Program-made: the position numbers and the translations under genes | The notes under the pieces: model-generated | Seen by the model: the letters and a program-made list of their open reading frames with translations, nothing else | Databases searched by the model: none | What the model was told of the DNA's origin: nothing | Assembly: GCA_037178675.1 (NCBI GenBank) | Contig: JAYMGJ010000048.1 | Coordinates: forward strand, 1-64,000 | Direction of reading: 5' to 3' | DNA: 64,000 nt | Origin: Scleroderma bovista | Lineage: Eukaryota > Basidiomycota > Agaricomycetes > Boletales > Sclerodermataceae | In this document: in pieces, positions 32,644 to 45,010 of the stretch | Position numbering within the stretch: the stretch's first letter is position 1 | How the letters are laid out: each line of letters starts with the position of its first letter

Positions 32644-33434
32644 CAAATCACCTGGTCACCTTGTTTACAAGGTGGAAGGTGTACTACGGTTTATTCATTT
32701 TCCGCGAATGTCGTAGTTTCCGTGTTTCGGTTCCACCAGCTCCGACAATCAAGTGGGTAACCGGGTTTTATCTGCAGGTTTCATGACCGTTGTCTGACTG
32801 GAGTCCATGCGTTTCGTCGCTATGTTGTCAGAACACTATTTTTCTGGCCACAAAACGTCCACTGGAAGAAAAAGGCTGATGCAGGCCACAACTGAGGTTC
32901 GCCAAATAAGCGATCTATGCTATTTTGCAGCAGTCCCTATGCCGCTCAAGTCTTTCAACTGATTTCATTTATATGCTTTAGTCCACTTTCCATCTCTTCT
33001 CCGGTTTCTTCGATCCCGTCCAATTCTTCGTTGAGAATGGCAAGGGAATTCAATGCGATTGTCGGTTTTGATAGGTCGACTGGGTGCATGGCATGCTTTC
33101 GTTTGAGGGCCCTGGCGCGGGTGCGTTAACGACAAGATGCAAGTCCGCATCGAGGTACACTGCAAGAAGTATTAGCACATTTCGAGTTTGTCTGACTCTC
33201 AAAGGTGGTCGAAAGCGCGTCCTCGTCCGAATGCTGTCGGATCAAATCCGTTGCACGATGAGAAGTGTTGCTATTTGCGGGCGTTTGGACGAAATAACGT
33301 CTGTCGTTGTACCCGTTGATACAAATCTACATAATAATAATCCTTCCTGCCTGCTCGTCGCTCACTAGAAGTCCAGTCAACCCTGCCGTAGTGGATGCCC
33401 GGGAATCCCGCTTTATAAGAGGATCGAGTCGGAC
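32644..33434. other. divergent spacer holding a coding relic
   Basis: This 791-bp spacer lies between two divergent genes and must carry both promoters. It contains the minus-strand coding relic annotated at 32955-33330. A TATAA sequence sits in CTTTATAAGAGG near 33410, very close to the RhoGEF start codon. Nothing else was recognised. Confidence 0.4.
32955..33330 (-). pseudogene. frame-broken coding relic of an unknown protein
   Basis: Two protein-like segments run on the minus strand. The first reads SHRATDLIRQHSDEDALS. A short intron follows, 37 nt with a good branch sequence GCTAATAC, then YLDADLHLVVN. The second is in another frame, reads HPVDLSKPTIALNSLA and continues through an acidic helical tail to a stop at 32955. 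A one-base deletion near 33125 would explain the switch. No start codon was found upstream, where the RhoGEF gene begins. The tail looks like a small coiled-coil subunit, but I cannot name the family. It could be a decayed gene, or a live gene with an unseen first exon. Confidence 0.45.
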
Positions 33435-36400
33435 ATGTCGGTTGTGGTTACCCCGTCATATAGCAAATCCGGGATCACCCATGGCGAGAAACTGCCAACA
33501 CTACCTCGACGCGATGATCTACCGTTAGCCCCACCCCCGCCACCCAAGGGAGCTGGCGATCTCTCAGCGTCTTCGTCACAGGGGCAACCACTATTGCCTC
33601 CCATCGCGACAATGTCATCGATAGGTTGGCCATCCCCCTACGGTCATCCGCAATTTCTGATCGTGATCTTAGCCCTCGATGTTCCAACCTCTCCTATAAC
33701 ACCCTTGTCTCCACCAGCATTTTCTGATGCAGACGAGTCTACACTTTCTCCAGCCGAGAACTCAAAGAAAGCCAGCCCACTAACAGATCTCATAGAAAGC
33801 GAGAAGCTCTATGTAGAGTTCTTGACAGGCGTAATTCGAGTGCGTGATCCTACATCATTTAGAGTTCTCCTAACGTCACTCCCCTTCATAGAAAGTTGCT
33901 GCGGCATGGTCGCGATCAAATCTTCCACCACCACAGCTTGATACCATGTTCCGTAGTGTAGAGAGCGTTTACAAGGTTAACCGCACTTTGCTTGCAGTGA
34001 GAACTTCGCCATAGCTCATTACCCAAAGGCACTGACAAAAATTTAGAAATTAAAAGAAATCGGAGAAAATCCGTCGTCTCCCAAAGCACTGGGAGATCTT
34101 TTGATGCGCTGGGTAAGTATGTACTGATAACCGTCTAACTTCTGTTCTGATACAATACGAGATCGATGATTTGGATCGGCCCTATACGGTGTACGCTGAA
34201 AAATATTGTTCTGGATTCGACAACTGGGAGCCCGTCAGATCAAATCCCAAACTCGTTGATGTCTTAGATGCATTCTCTCTCTCCAATCCTCCGCCAGTTA
34301 CTGTCGTACAGACTTCTCAGCTGTCTGATCCGTCAATTTGGACGCTAGATGCCCTCTTCCTTCTCCCGCGGAGTCGTTTGCAATACTACAGGAAGCTGTA
34401 CGGTAGATTGCTGAAGAGCACAACGCCTGGTAGAAGCGATTATCGACTGTTGACAGGTGCAATCGAAAAACTTAACAGCCTTTTGTCAACACTAGACAGT
34501 AGAGCTCATATCAAAGTCGGCGTGGCGCATCTATCACCTTTAACGACCAAGATGGAGGCCAAAACTTCTCCGGGAGAGCTTTTGACAGGGAATACCCTCC
34601 TTTCTGGACAGTTTGGTGCAGGACCCGCAAGTACTGCCACCTCATCACGCGGCAGCATTTCGTCAGCGGGGTGTGTAGTGAAAATAAGTTTCTTGACCCT
34701 CTACTGATATGTGCCCTTAGCGAACGACTTTCTCCAGAACCATTGTCTCCTTCGGTGAACCCTGATTCTACTCAGCCCAGAATATCCGTTGCCGATTTGG
34801 AAACGCGACTGACAACGGATCACACACTTGACATTTTTACGATGCAGCCCAAGGTTTGTTCACTGTTTATATGATCAATCCAATGGCTAGAACAGCACCT
34901 ATCTGTAGGCTGTTCGACTACAACTTTTCCCCCCCATGCTTCCCTTTACTCGTGAATTACGTGCGTCGGTGAAGGTGGTGATCCGACTTACTCCAAAGTC
35001 AACTGGTGTTGAAGTCGTGCATCTCCATGGCCATATATTCATCTTATCAGATCTCTTCCTTGTCTGTGAAAGGTTGCCACAAGAGGAAGTATTAGACGGT
35101 GGCCCGGATATGCGCTTGTGTTATCCGCCTCTATCTGGAAAAGTCCTCAAGGTCACGGACGTTCCTGAACAAGGTTGGTAAGATTGATATACTTTGACCA
35201 CCCTTTCTTACAAGCTTTCTAGACAATGCTTTGAACGTTTCTATTATGCGCAAAGAAACGCTGACCTTAGAAGCTGATTCCCAACGGGCCCGACACGAGA
35301 TTATGAAGGAATTTAAAGAGTGCATCGCGTTTGCCCGTGCCAGTAAGTGACTTCAGCAGCCATAGTATTTTCCCCTAATTCATATGATTTTTAGTCTCTG
35401 GTGTTGCCCAAGAACCTGTTCCCCCCTTGCCCACGAAGAGTGCCCTGCCTCAGGTTCCAGTGGCGTCTCACAAATCATCTGGGGGTCATCATAGCGAACG
35501 ACCTGAGATACCAGCATCCAACGAGGATTTCGGCGGATCCAGTCCGCGGTCAGCTTCTGGCCCTTCCAGAGTTACTTCCCCTGCTCAGGAGACTTCCGCC
35601 CAAGGAAGGGACCCTAATTCTCTTAGTCAGTTGCACAGCTCTCACACTAGTACGGAGAGCACTTCTACCGGGCCTGTTTCACCTGGGGTTCAAGTACTTC
35701 CTGGTATGCAGCGATTCCCCTCATTACAGAATCCCATCCCAGGGCGCATTGCTCAGGCAACAGCAAGTTCACCCTCAACTTCATTTACTGGTCCTGGACA
35801 AGTTATCCCACCTACTCGCAATGCTAGCATCCAGTCCCCAGATATCAACTCGTATGCTATGGTTTCGGGGTTTCCTGGTCGCGTCCGTTCACCGCCTTCG
35901 CAAAAATTTCCCGAACAACCTCCGCCGCCGATGCAGATGCATACTCCCCGTTATCAACCTTCGATTAACTCTCTTCATCAAAGACCATCCCTTCCTCATA
36001 GTCCCCCTGCAGCCATGCCTGTTCACTACCCTCCCCATTCTGCTCCTGGTCAGACGTATTCACCGCATCACTACCCTCCCCATTCCGCTCCTGGCCCAAC
36101 GTATCCACTGCACCCTCCCGGACCACCGCATGGAATGCTTCCGCCGCGCCCTCCCTCAGAGCCAGCTTCATTCCAAAAACTTCGCAAGTCTCTATCATCG
36201 CGGTCGTTGGCATCACAGTACGAGCATGGACAGGGTGTTCCCCCTCCGATGCCTTCATTTCCTGGCGGGCCATTTATGCAGCGCCCATATCCTGGTGCGA
36301 TGAACCCCGCGCCTTCCCGACCCCTTCTTCCTTCACAAGTGGGGTCAAGAACAAACTCCCTACGTGAGGCATCATTCCAGGACCCCAGCCCTCCGACGTC

Positions 36401-36779
36401 GCCAGTCGAAGAACCGAAGACTTCAGGACCAGTACGATCCACGATTTCTGCACAGATGAAATGCAAGGTGTTCCACCAGCAGCATCATGCACAGTGGAAA
36501 TCGCTAGGGCCTGCTAAATTAACACTCTACAGACAGGAGCCAACCAACGTCAAGCAACTTGTTGTAGAAGCCGACAACAAAGAGAAGGGAATTCTTATAT
36601 CAACCATTGTTCTGACGGATGGAGTGGAACGGGTAGGGAAGACGGGTGTCGCGATCGAACTCAGTGATGCCAAAGGCGGGCGGACAGGCATCATCTACAT
36701 GATTCAGCTGCGGAACGAGAGCTCCGCGGGTGGGCTGTTCGACACACTCCTTGCGGGTTCTGACAGATCCTCCAAATAA
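33435..36779 (+). CDS. RhoGEF with DH and PH domains and a Pro-rich linker
   Basis: About eight exons, roughly 950-1000 residues. The N terminus is Pro-rich. The DH domain starts around LTDLIESEKLYVEFL and runs through LMRWIDDLDRPYTVYAEKYC and RLQYYRKLYGRLLK. A PH domain follows (VEVVHLHGHIFILSDLFLVCE). A long disordered Pro/Ser-rich linker comes next, with a 45-nt tandem duplication. The C-terminal 100 residues (AQMKCKVFHQQHHAQW onward) form a compact domain that looks PH- or Ran-binding-like. DH-PH proteins load GTP on Rho GTPases. RAC1 lies 6.5 kb upstream and is a possible client, but nothing in the sequence proves that. The gene ends 54 bp from the convergent NGL2-like gene. Confidence 0.88.
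36024..36113 (+). repeat. two-copy 45-nt tandem duplication in the RhoGEF linker
   Basis: Units 36024-36068 and 36069-36113 are about 80 percent alike. Each encodes HYPPHSAPG followed by a short tail. Unit length is a multiple of three, so the frame is kept. Confidence 0.8.
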
Positions 36780-36833
36780 TGCCGCATCTCGGTTGATGTT
36801 CTTTCCTCGGGTAATATGCGTATTAACCATACT

Positions 36834-38614
36834 CTACAATGAATCACTCGTACGAATTTTCTCGTGTGGCTCGGTTCGCGACTGTTCGCCCGAACCTGGG
36901 CACGAGGTCAAGGTGCTAAGCTGTGCGCAGAGCGAGAAATGATCACTTCCACAAACATGGAGTTGAGGCAATCCCGAGGCGACATCTTTCAAATGGTGAG
37001 GTTGGAGATAGCCAGTCACTTCGGTTTTACTTTGTCGCGAGTCCAGGAAGAAAATGTAATCTAAACACCGGTTAAGTGAACCAGATACTTGCCTGTAGTT
37101 CGTAAAAACGCCAAAACGCACCTAAAGTTGACTGCCAGAAGTGGGTATAACTGGTCCACATTGGCTCATGTGCACCTAATTTCTCTACTGGGAATGTCAT
37201 CCTGTCAGCGAATGTCACCATATCGCCTGACGACGTTAGCGCTCTCGCTGCCCTTTGACCCTCGTCATATGCACTCCGCAGACTGAATGGAAAGAGCTTC
37301 AGGAGTTCAGAATCCGATAGAAGTCCGTCAGCAGGCTTGGCGACCCTTGAATTGCGGATGACTCTATCAGGATCAGCTTCTTCTCCCTCCTCAGGTTCCG
37401 TTTTTGTAGTCACGGGAATCGTGGGGTCAATAGAAATATGTATGACATGCGAAGCATCCAACCTGTGTTTTTGCTCGACGGACAGCGGATCACCGACTAA
37501 CAATGAGTATGCAGGATCTTCGGGAGAAAAATTGAAGTCTGAGGTTGGATTTCAGGACATGTCGCCCAAGGTCCCGTAAGTACATACCTCCAGCTATGAT
37601 ACAAGGCCAATCCTGGAGTAATATGGACTCTCTCCATGCGATGGTCTCGCGGAGCAGGATCCCGGCTTGCCTGTACCATTTTAAATCCAGAGGAAAACCG
37701 AGTGGAAATCTGGTCACCTTGTCCTTTCGTACGTATATCTATGGCCCGAGGTTAGCCACGCAAGGGTGAGAGCCGTTAAACGGACGCAGGATGCCAAAAC
37801 AAATGTGTCGTTGCGATAATGTAGCCCGTTCTCTTAAGCCCGACTCTCTCCAAAGCGACTAAGAAGCCAATATTCTTCGTCCGATGAGTGGAAGCGATAC
37901 GGGCCTCGGGGCTCACTCCCGTAGCATCTTGTCGTATCTCAACGTTGTCATACTGTATGACCTTTTCGTTTACTTGCCGAAGGGTGTCCCGCTTAAAGGC
38001 GATGAGGCATCCGTGTGGCTTCGCCGGGCCAGCTGCATATGAATGGGAATAACCGGCATTTTCTAGTACGGGGAGCAGTCTATCGAGGCGATCCACCTCC
38101 TGCAAAAGATGGGTATACCTGTAGGTTAGAGCGGAAAAACACTGACTTGCAAACAGAGAATATCTGCATTGGAAGCCACTAGCTCACTGTGTATCAACCC
38201 TTCCCTTTCACCTGCCTTACGAGCTTTGCCACTGGTGGGGAAGAGATCCGACCCTGCAATACGATTAGCCTAGAGTCACAAAGATCCCATGTCGCCTTAC
38301 GGACGAGACATTGCGCAAGTACCTGCGAATAAAAAAAGTTGTGTAAACACTTGAAATATACACGTCATGAACAGAGATCCACGGACGTTCCAGGTCATGA
38401 CCTTCACAACGCAGGCCTCGGCATTCATGGGCTTTAACAGCGACACCCATGGTCTCGCCAGATGTTGTGGTTTTCTGTTGGCGTCCTCGGTATTCCCTTG
38501 TTGGTTTAACTTCTTTGCTTGGCGCGCCAGGCGTTTCTCGTTTGCAATTGCCAGCTGCTGTGGGGAAAGCCTGAACTTGTTGAGGTTGGACATATTCTGA
38601 CCCTGACCAGACAT
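36834..38614 (-). CDS. NGL2-like endonuclease/exonuclease/phosphatase-family RNase
   Basis: Multi-exon gene of roughly 450 residues. A Lys/Gln-rich N terminus (SPQQLAIANEKRLARQAKK) leads into the catalytic fold: VMTWNVLAQCLVR, then ADILCLQEVDRLD with the metal-binding Glu, ATTHLFWHP, the LDYIFF box and CGSDHFSL near the end with the conserved Asp-His. These match the CCR4/NGL group of RNases; yeast Ngl2 trims 5.8S rRNA. The exon join at 37,110 uses a 61-nt intron with branch CTTAAC, which restores LDYIFF. The gene is divergent from the M16 peptidase gene, with only 72 bp between starts. Confidence 0.87.
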
Positions 38615-38686
38615 GCTAAGATGACGTAATCCGAGGACGCTGTTCTTTTGCGGGTTTTGACCGTTGAAACTTTGTGACTACTGTTC

Positions 38687-41600
38687 ATGCTGCAATTGCT
38701 ATCTCGCTCTGGTAGACGCATCGTGCAGTACAGAAGCGTTCCTGTCCGCCCTCTTGCATCCTTCCGACCTTGCTACCGCCGTTCTATTTCATCCATGTCC
38801 AACGTGCCCAATGGCCTCAGCGAACTCGGAGATAGCCAGTGCCAGTCGTTCGCCAACTTCGACCTCGTAAAACGCATTGCATTGGATAAAACAGACATCG
38901 TGGTGTCGAAATGGCAGAGTCGCATCACGGGCCTCACTGTGGTTCATCTCGATTACGAAGGTAAACACTTGCAGCGAAGCTGGTGCACCCCGCGCTCAAC
39001 TCCCTCGCAGCTCCCCTCGTCAACGGATATTTTGTGGTGGCGACAGAGAGTATGTCTAATTCATTGTTCCAATTCTCCCCGATTCATCCTTTCAGTTTTT
39101 GACGACAGCGGGTGTCCCCATACCCTCGAGCAGTAGGTCTTGGATTCTAGTACATTGAATAGTCAAATTTACCAATGTGCCAGCTTGGTCTTCATGGGCT
39201 CCGAAAAGTACCCGTACAAGGGAATTATCGATCACTTAGCTAATCGAGGATTTTCTAATGGCACGAATGCCTGGACAGACACCGATCACACAGGTAGCCG
39301 TCGCATTCCTCTAGCAGAACATCTTACGAACGTCGTACAGCATACACCTCCTCGACTGCTGGAGACCAAGGATTTCTTCAACTTTTGCCAATCTATCTGG
39401 ACCATATATTGTATCCTACGATGACCAATGCCGCATTTCTTACCGAGGCGAGTGAATACTTGCAATCATAGTGTCTTTTCTAAATGGTGAAATAGGTTCA
39501 CCACATTAATGGAAAAGGTGAAGATGCTGGCGTAGTTTACAGTGAGATGCAAGGCCGCCAGAATACCTCAGCGGATCTCATGGCTCTCAGTTCTCAGCGT
39601 ACCCTGTATCCCATCGGTAGCGCATATCGCAGCGAAACTGGTGGCCTTATGGAAGCTTTAAGGAAGTTGACAGTCGAACAAAGTAATTCTCTTCTTGTTC
39701 CTTCTCCCTTCAGGACTGATATACCATCTCCCACTCAGTTCGCAAATACCATGGCACATATTATGTCCCTCACAATCTGTCCCTTATTGTTACAGGGAAA
39801 CTTTCACGTGGAACACAGTCCCTCCTTTCGGTAGTCCAGGACAAGGTTGAGCCTAGTATTATTGCGCACGGTCAGGATCACGGGCCGCGACCCAATGGTT
39901 GGAAACGGCCATTTTTAGAGACGGCTACCTCCATCCGGGAGTCCATCAAGCAAACCGTGAAAAAAGTCGTTGAATTTCCTGAAAAGGATGAGAGTCAAGG
40001 AGAACTGCTTATGACCTTCACTGGCCCGTCGCCGACCAATTTCTTAGATCGCAAAGTAAGCAGTTGACCTGGTGGATTTGGTACATCAAATTTACACACT
40101 TTCAAGGCCTTGGACATCTTGTCTACGTATCTTACATCTTCACCAGTGGCTCCACTGAATAGGGAATACATCGAGATAGAATCTCCTCTGTGGTACATTT
40201 ATATTTGTCTCACCACAAACCTTGCTCAACACTTTACAGCTCTTATATCTACTTCAGCGAAGATACCCGTGCTACCATGGTGGACCTACCGATATATATT
40301 GGGTCTATACCTCTAGACCATATCGACGGGTTTGATAAGAAGCTTGTTGCAAGCTTATGTCGTATCGGTCAGGAGGGTATTGACATGAATCGTATGACCA
40401 TGATCATAGACAGAGATGAGCGCCAGGTACGGTGTTTCGCTTTCGCGCAGTTGGTGGAGTCCTTATTTCACAGCCAGTTCCTCAGCAAATTAGAGTCTGC
40501 GAAAGGAGAAACCCTTTCGGGGGCACTTATCACCGATTTCCTATATGGTGCTCCCGACGGGTCTGATTTACCGGACGCTTTGGATGAGATCAAGTATTAT
40601 GGTACACTTCGCACTTGGTCGAGTAAAGACTGGGCGAAACTCTTGACCAAGTTAGTAACGCACAGGAGTCAGCTTTGTTTTTCTTGATCCTGATGACACT
40701 TTTCAGGTACTTCGTTGACGCTAATTATGTTGTCATCGTTGGAAAACCTTCAGCACAGCTTGCGGAGAACCTTGAGAGCGAGGAAAAGGCTCGACTAGCT
40801 GCACAGATCGACAAACTCGGTCCTGATGGTCTTGCACGGGCTGAGAAAGACCTTGAGGCCGCTAAGGCGGAGCATGAGAAGCCGATACCGAAGGATGTTC
40901 TTACTTCGTTTCCTGTCCCAGACGTGAAGAGCATTTCGTGGATTGCCGTGGAGAGTGTACAGGAAACTGGGCGAGGTTTGAAAGTGGCTCGGGGCAACGC
41001 GGGGCAATCGCCCTTGGCACGACATATTGAGGCAGACGGCTCTCCCTTATCAATGTTCGTTCAGTACGACCATGTTAAGGTACGTCTTCTCAGTGAGGCA
41101 ATTTTCTTGCTCATCGCCTCTGCAGTCAGATTTTGTCTCCATCCACGCATACTTCTCCCTGGCCAAGGTTCCTGATGGTCTCCGCCCGTTGGTTTTTTTT
41201 TTTGACACTTATTCGTGTGCTCACTTCCCCAAACAGGTACATTTCGACGTACCTTGCTGCTTTATTCTCGCTTCCCGTGAAACGTGCGTCAGGCGAGCTC
41301 CTGTCACATGAAGAGGTTATCAACAAACTCGATAACGAGACGGTTGCGTACGAAGCTGCGCTTGGCGTATCGGATCAATTCACCGAAGTGCTACGGGTGA
41401 CCTTTAAAGTACAAGCTGAACGATACGAGTCTACCGTCACTTGGCTACGCGATGTTGTGTGGGGTGCTATCTTCGACAAGGAGAGGTGAGTGGTGTTGCA
41501 GCGCATCTCCCAGTTTGCTGAGCAATATAAAGACTTCACGTCTCTGCTGCGAAAGTCGCGCAGTCTCTTCCCGAGCTCAAGCGTGATGGCGGCAACGTCT

Positions 41601-42968
41601 TGTCTTCTGTCTGGCTTGAAAATCACTTCGAAAGAAGTTCTTCTTCCCTTGCAAGCACTGTACTGCCCCAGTCAGAATTTGTTCCAAAACTCATAGCGGA
41701 ACTGCGAGAAACTCCGGACAAGGTCATCGCAGATTTCGAAGAGCTTAGGCGAAGCTGTGAGTCCTTTGTACATAAAATAAGACATTCAAGTAATCTTTTT
41801 GTGGTCAGTGACTGATCCATCTGGAATCCGGTTTTCTGTGACTGGAGATATTCTTAGCGTCCCAACCCCCCGGAGCGTTTGGGCAAAGCACTTCGGAAGT
41901 TTCCTTCCCGTGGGTTCACTGACCTTCATGGTATCGTTTCAGTTATTTATGCAGCCTTTCAGGTTTCCGACCTTGCACCAGTGAAGCTGACGTATCAAAC
42001 ACTTAACGAGCTGGGAAAGAATCCTATCGGAAAGGTCATTCTCTTCACTCTGCTATTTCATTCGCTCACCCCTCACCAGGCTACGGTTGTTAGTCTCCCA
42101 ACGATCGAAAATTCATATGTCAACCACACTGCCAAGGGCATTCAAGGTTTTGATCATCCCGCATTTCCCGCCCTGAGAGTGGCTCTCGAAGTACTCAACG
42201 GTACGGAAAGCTATCTATGGGTAAGAAAAATGCTCTTTGTAACGAGAAGTTTATCTATTTCATAAAATAGCGCTCGATTCGAGGATCTGGTCTCGCATAC
42301 GGGGCTTACATTACGGCGGACAGAGAAGCTGGTTTACTGTCGTTTATGCTATACAGGGTAAGATACATTTCCATAAAACGAGCACTTCTTGAGTGTGTGG
42401 TCAGAGTTCGGACAGCATCGCCGCATTCAAAGAGGCCAGTAGTGTCCTGAGAGGTTTAGTGGACGGTACGGTAAGTTACAGATAGCAGCCCAGCGTCGGT
42501 CAGGTTTAACACATCGCTTTTCAGATCGATCTAGAGCAGACTACCCTGGATGCTGCCAAAAGTAGCATTGTCTATGGCGTTGCAAGAAATGTTGCCACAC
42601 CCGGTTCAGCGGTAATTACATTTCTCAGCTAGCTATTGTCAGCACTCATTTTGGACAAGGCTACCAATTCCTTCATCGATCAAGCTGTGAAAAGTCTACC
42701 CAAGGACTACAACCTTACGTTACTCGAGAAATACCAAGCTGTGACGAAAGATGATGTGCTGGACTCGCTTCGCAAGTATTTCTTGCCGATGTTCAGCTCT
42801 TCCTCTTCCACTGTTGTCGTTGTAACTACTCCTTCGAAGGTAGACCAAATCGCAAATGACCTAGAAGAATATGGCTTCAAGACTGAGAAGCGGACATTGG
42901 AGGCTGGGGCGGAAGATAATGAAAGTAGTATAGGTGATTCAGAGATCAGCTCAGAGGCAAGTCAATGA
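38687..42968 (+). CDS. M16-family zinc metallopeptidase (YOL098C-like)
   Basis: A large gene with many short introns and more than 1000 residues. The inverted zinc motif HxxEH reads PHTLEH; an intron splits its last His codon. It continues as LVFMGSEKYPYKG, which is typical of the YOL098C branch of M16 peptidases. Downstream segments (SADLMALSSQRTLYP, GKPSAQLAENLE, SIVYGVARNVATPG) follow the two-halved M16 layout. These enzymes degrade peptides in a closed chamber. The first 36 residues are rich in Arg and Ser with no acidic residue, which could be a mitochondrial presequence; a later ATG at 38795 would give a shorter, possibly cytosolic form. Not all exon ends were resolved. Confidence 0.87.
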
Positions 42969-43079
42969 TCAAATCATAGAAACTGGATGTCCCGTCGCTC
43001 TGCATTTGCAATGCCGTAACTCTATCATTCGTTGTCACCGTTATTGATCATCTGTCTGCATCAATCAATTACTCTCTGT

Positions 43080-44470
43080 CTAGCTTCGCTGAGTTGCTGA
43101 GGAGTCATCGCGATAACCCTCTGCTGAAGAACTATGTGCCTTGTTATCACTACTCCCGACAACTTCGATCATTTTTTGGTGCGCATCACCAGGACAGAGT
43201 TCGATGCCTTCAAGAAAATTGTTGGCTACCAGGAACCGAATACCTTGAGACAGATTGGAAACAGTGATCCTTATTTCTGGCAGAAGTAACTTGAACACGG
43301 CCAGGGTGAATCAGTCGTGAAAGTGAGGAAAGAAATGTCGTTACATTACGAAGTAGCGCGGGCTTGGACAAGAATGAACTTCTTGGTGGTTTTCTAGGCT
43401 GCGAAGGGGGAGGTTTACTCGGTGCCTTTATCTGTGGGATAGGGCCTTCTGCTACGGTGGGGGGGCAAGGAACCTTAGAGTAAGGCGGTGCTTTCGACGA
43501 GACTTCCTCTGGTGGACCCTCCTCTTCTGACTCAAAACTCGTGCCCGGATTGTTTTCTTGGGCCAGTCCATCAAGCGAAACGGATCCAATCGCAATCGAC
43601 TTTTGATCATTCACGACTGAGCCTATGTCACCCCGTCTCACGTAGGCTTCACGCCCGGGACCCATCCCTCTGCCTCTGCCTCTGCCTCTGCCTCTACCCC
43701 GTTTCCCTTGATTATCGGGCTGGACGAGGGAACCATCTGGTGTGTGGTCATGCCTGCGCTTTTTTCTTCCGGCCAAGCCCATGTCTTCCGGTGCCAACTG
43801 CCCTCGAGCGACGGCTTCTTCCATCTTGCGCTTCTTCTCTTGGACTCGGTCCGCAGTGGGAAATCGCTTTCGACGCTCTGCTATCCACGCGTCAAGAGCT
43901 TCAGGAGTATCCAGAAGGACAGACGTCCCCTGAATCGGGATGGCTTTCCTATAAATTCAATCAGATGCATTGTCCAGGACACACGCGCGCACGGTAGACA
44001 CACCCCTTCAAGCTAGGATCAGCATCCCAGTCATCCTTGTTCTTCTTCCAGCCAGGTGGGAAGATAAAGTGTCGGTCCATCATATGGATTTCGACAGACT
44101 TGCGCGAACCCAGGAATGGGCAGCCCTGGCGTTGACACCGAAAATTTCCTGACTGATACCAACTCCCATGCGTCAATGGATTGGTTACCACTCGCTTTTC
44201 CGATGTTGTTGGTGGAAGAACACGGTCCTCAGAGGGGTTCGGAAGCAGGTGGTTGCTTGGAATCCGAAACGACTCATGCCGCGGGGCATAAGTCGAGGAG
44301 AGCGTGTATCCTTCTGCGGTAGATGTGGGATGTGGTCTGTTATACAAGGCTTGCATGTACGCCTGATAGTAGTGGGGCGACATGCCATACATCTGGGCGT
44401 ATGGGTTGGCGAGCGCAGCAGTCATTGCACTGGTGTCGAAGACCGGAACACGATGGGACGACGAGGACAT
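43080..44470 (-). CDS. NUFIP1/RSA1-type snoRNP assembly protein
   Basis: Three exons (44470-44004, 43948-43345, 43289-43080) give 426 residues. A C-x4-C type finger lies near residue 120 (FRCQRQGCPFLGSRKSVEIHMMDRH). It is followed by the NUFIP1-domain pattern IPIQGTSVLLDTPEALDAWI then AERRKRFPT, around residue 160. A run of Arg-Gly repeats (near residue 245) may bind RNA. The C-terminal block KPALLRNLLLPEIRITV resembles a second conserved helix of this family. NUFIP1/Rsa1 helps assemble box C/D snoRNPs. The acceptor at 43290 was chosen because it keeps this block in frame. Confidence 0.82.
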
Positions 44471-45010
44471 TGTGGAGGGTGCATGAAAGAAGGCAATTTC
44501 ACGTGATCTATATTTGGCACGGACTTACAAATATACTTGTAAAGACTAACAAAGCACACAGAAAATCGAACAGAACATATGTAACGTGCATACTGTATAT
44601 CGTTTGTGAGGGAGCCATACCACAGCGCAGTGTAGTACATACTACAGAAAGCCCAAAGGTGTGAGGGGCAAAAGTTTTGTGAGGAGAAACGGGGGCAGGA
44701 ACAGAATCAGGGCAGAGAATCGAAGGAAAGAGGCAAGCCCAGGCGGACACGAATGGTTTCCGGCCGTCCGGGTAGCAAGTATCAACGCAGCATGGCGCAG
44801 GGGCGATAAGCACGTACAGAATAGCCAGAGGGCTGCCCAGGCAGCAAAGACAACAGGAACGAGGGGCGATCTAGGGGAAGTATAACATGGTGTTTTTTGG
44901 GCGGGTGGATTAGTCGCTTTAAAAAGCAGAGGGCTAATCGAACGGTGATATGTATGTGTCGCTTACGACACTGGCGTTTGTAGAGGTGGAGGCTTCTGTA
45001 GAAGATGGCT
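44471..45010. other. intergenic region between the NUFIP and KH genes
   Basis: This 540-bp stretch lies upstream of the NUFIP-type gene and downstream of the KH gene, both on the minus strand. I see no gene in it. A long minus-strand frame reaching in from the KH gene is a shadow in another frame. Confidence 0.4.

Noticed and set aside
35401..36303. 300-residue frame over the RhoGEF linker
   Set aside because: It is a shadow in another phase of the Pro/Ser-rich linker.
37071..37102. GC-donor intron of 32 nt in the NGL2-like gene
   Set aside because: It is too short, and a 61-nt GT-AG intron restores the LDYIFF box instead.
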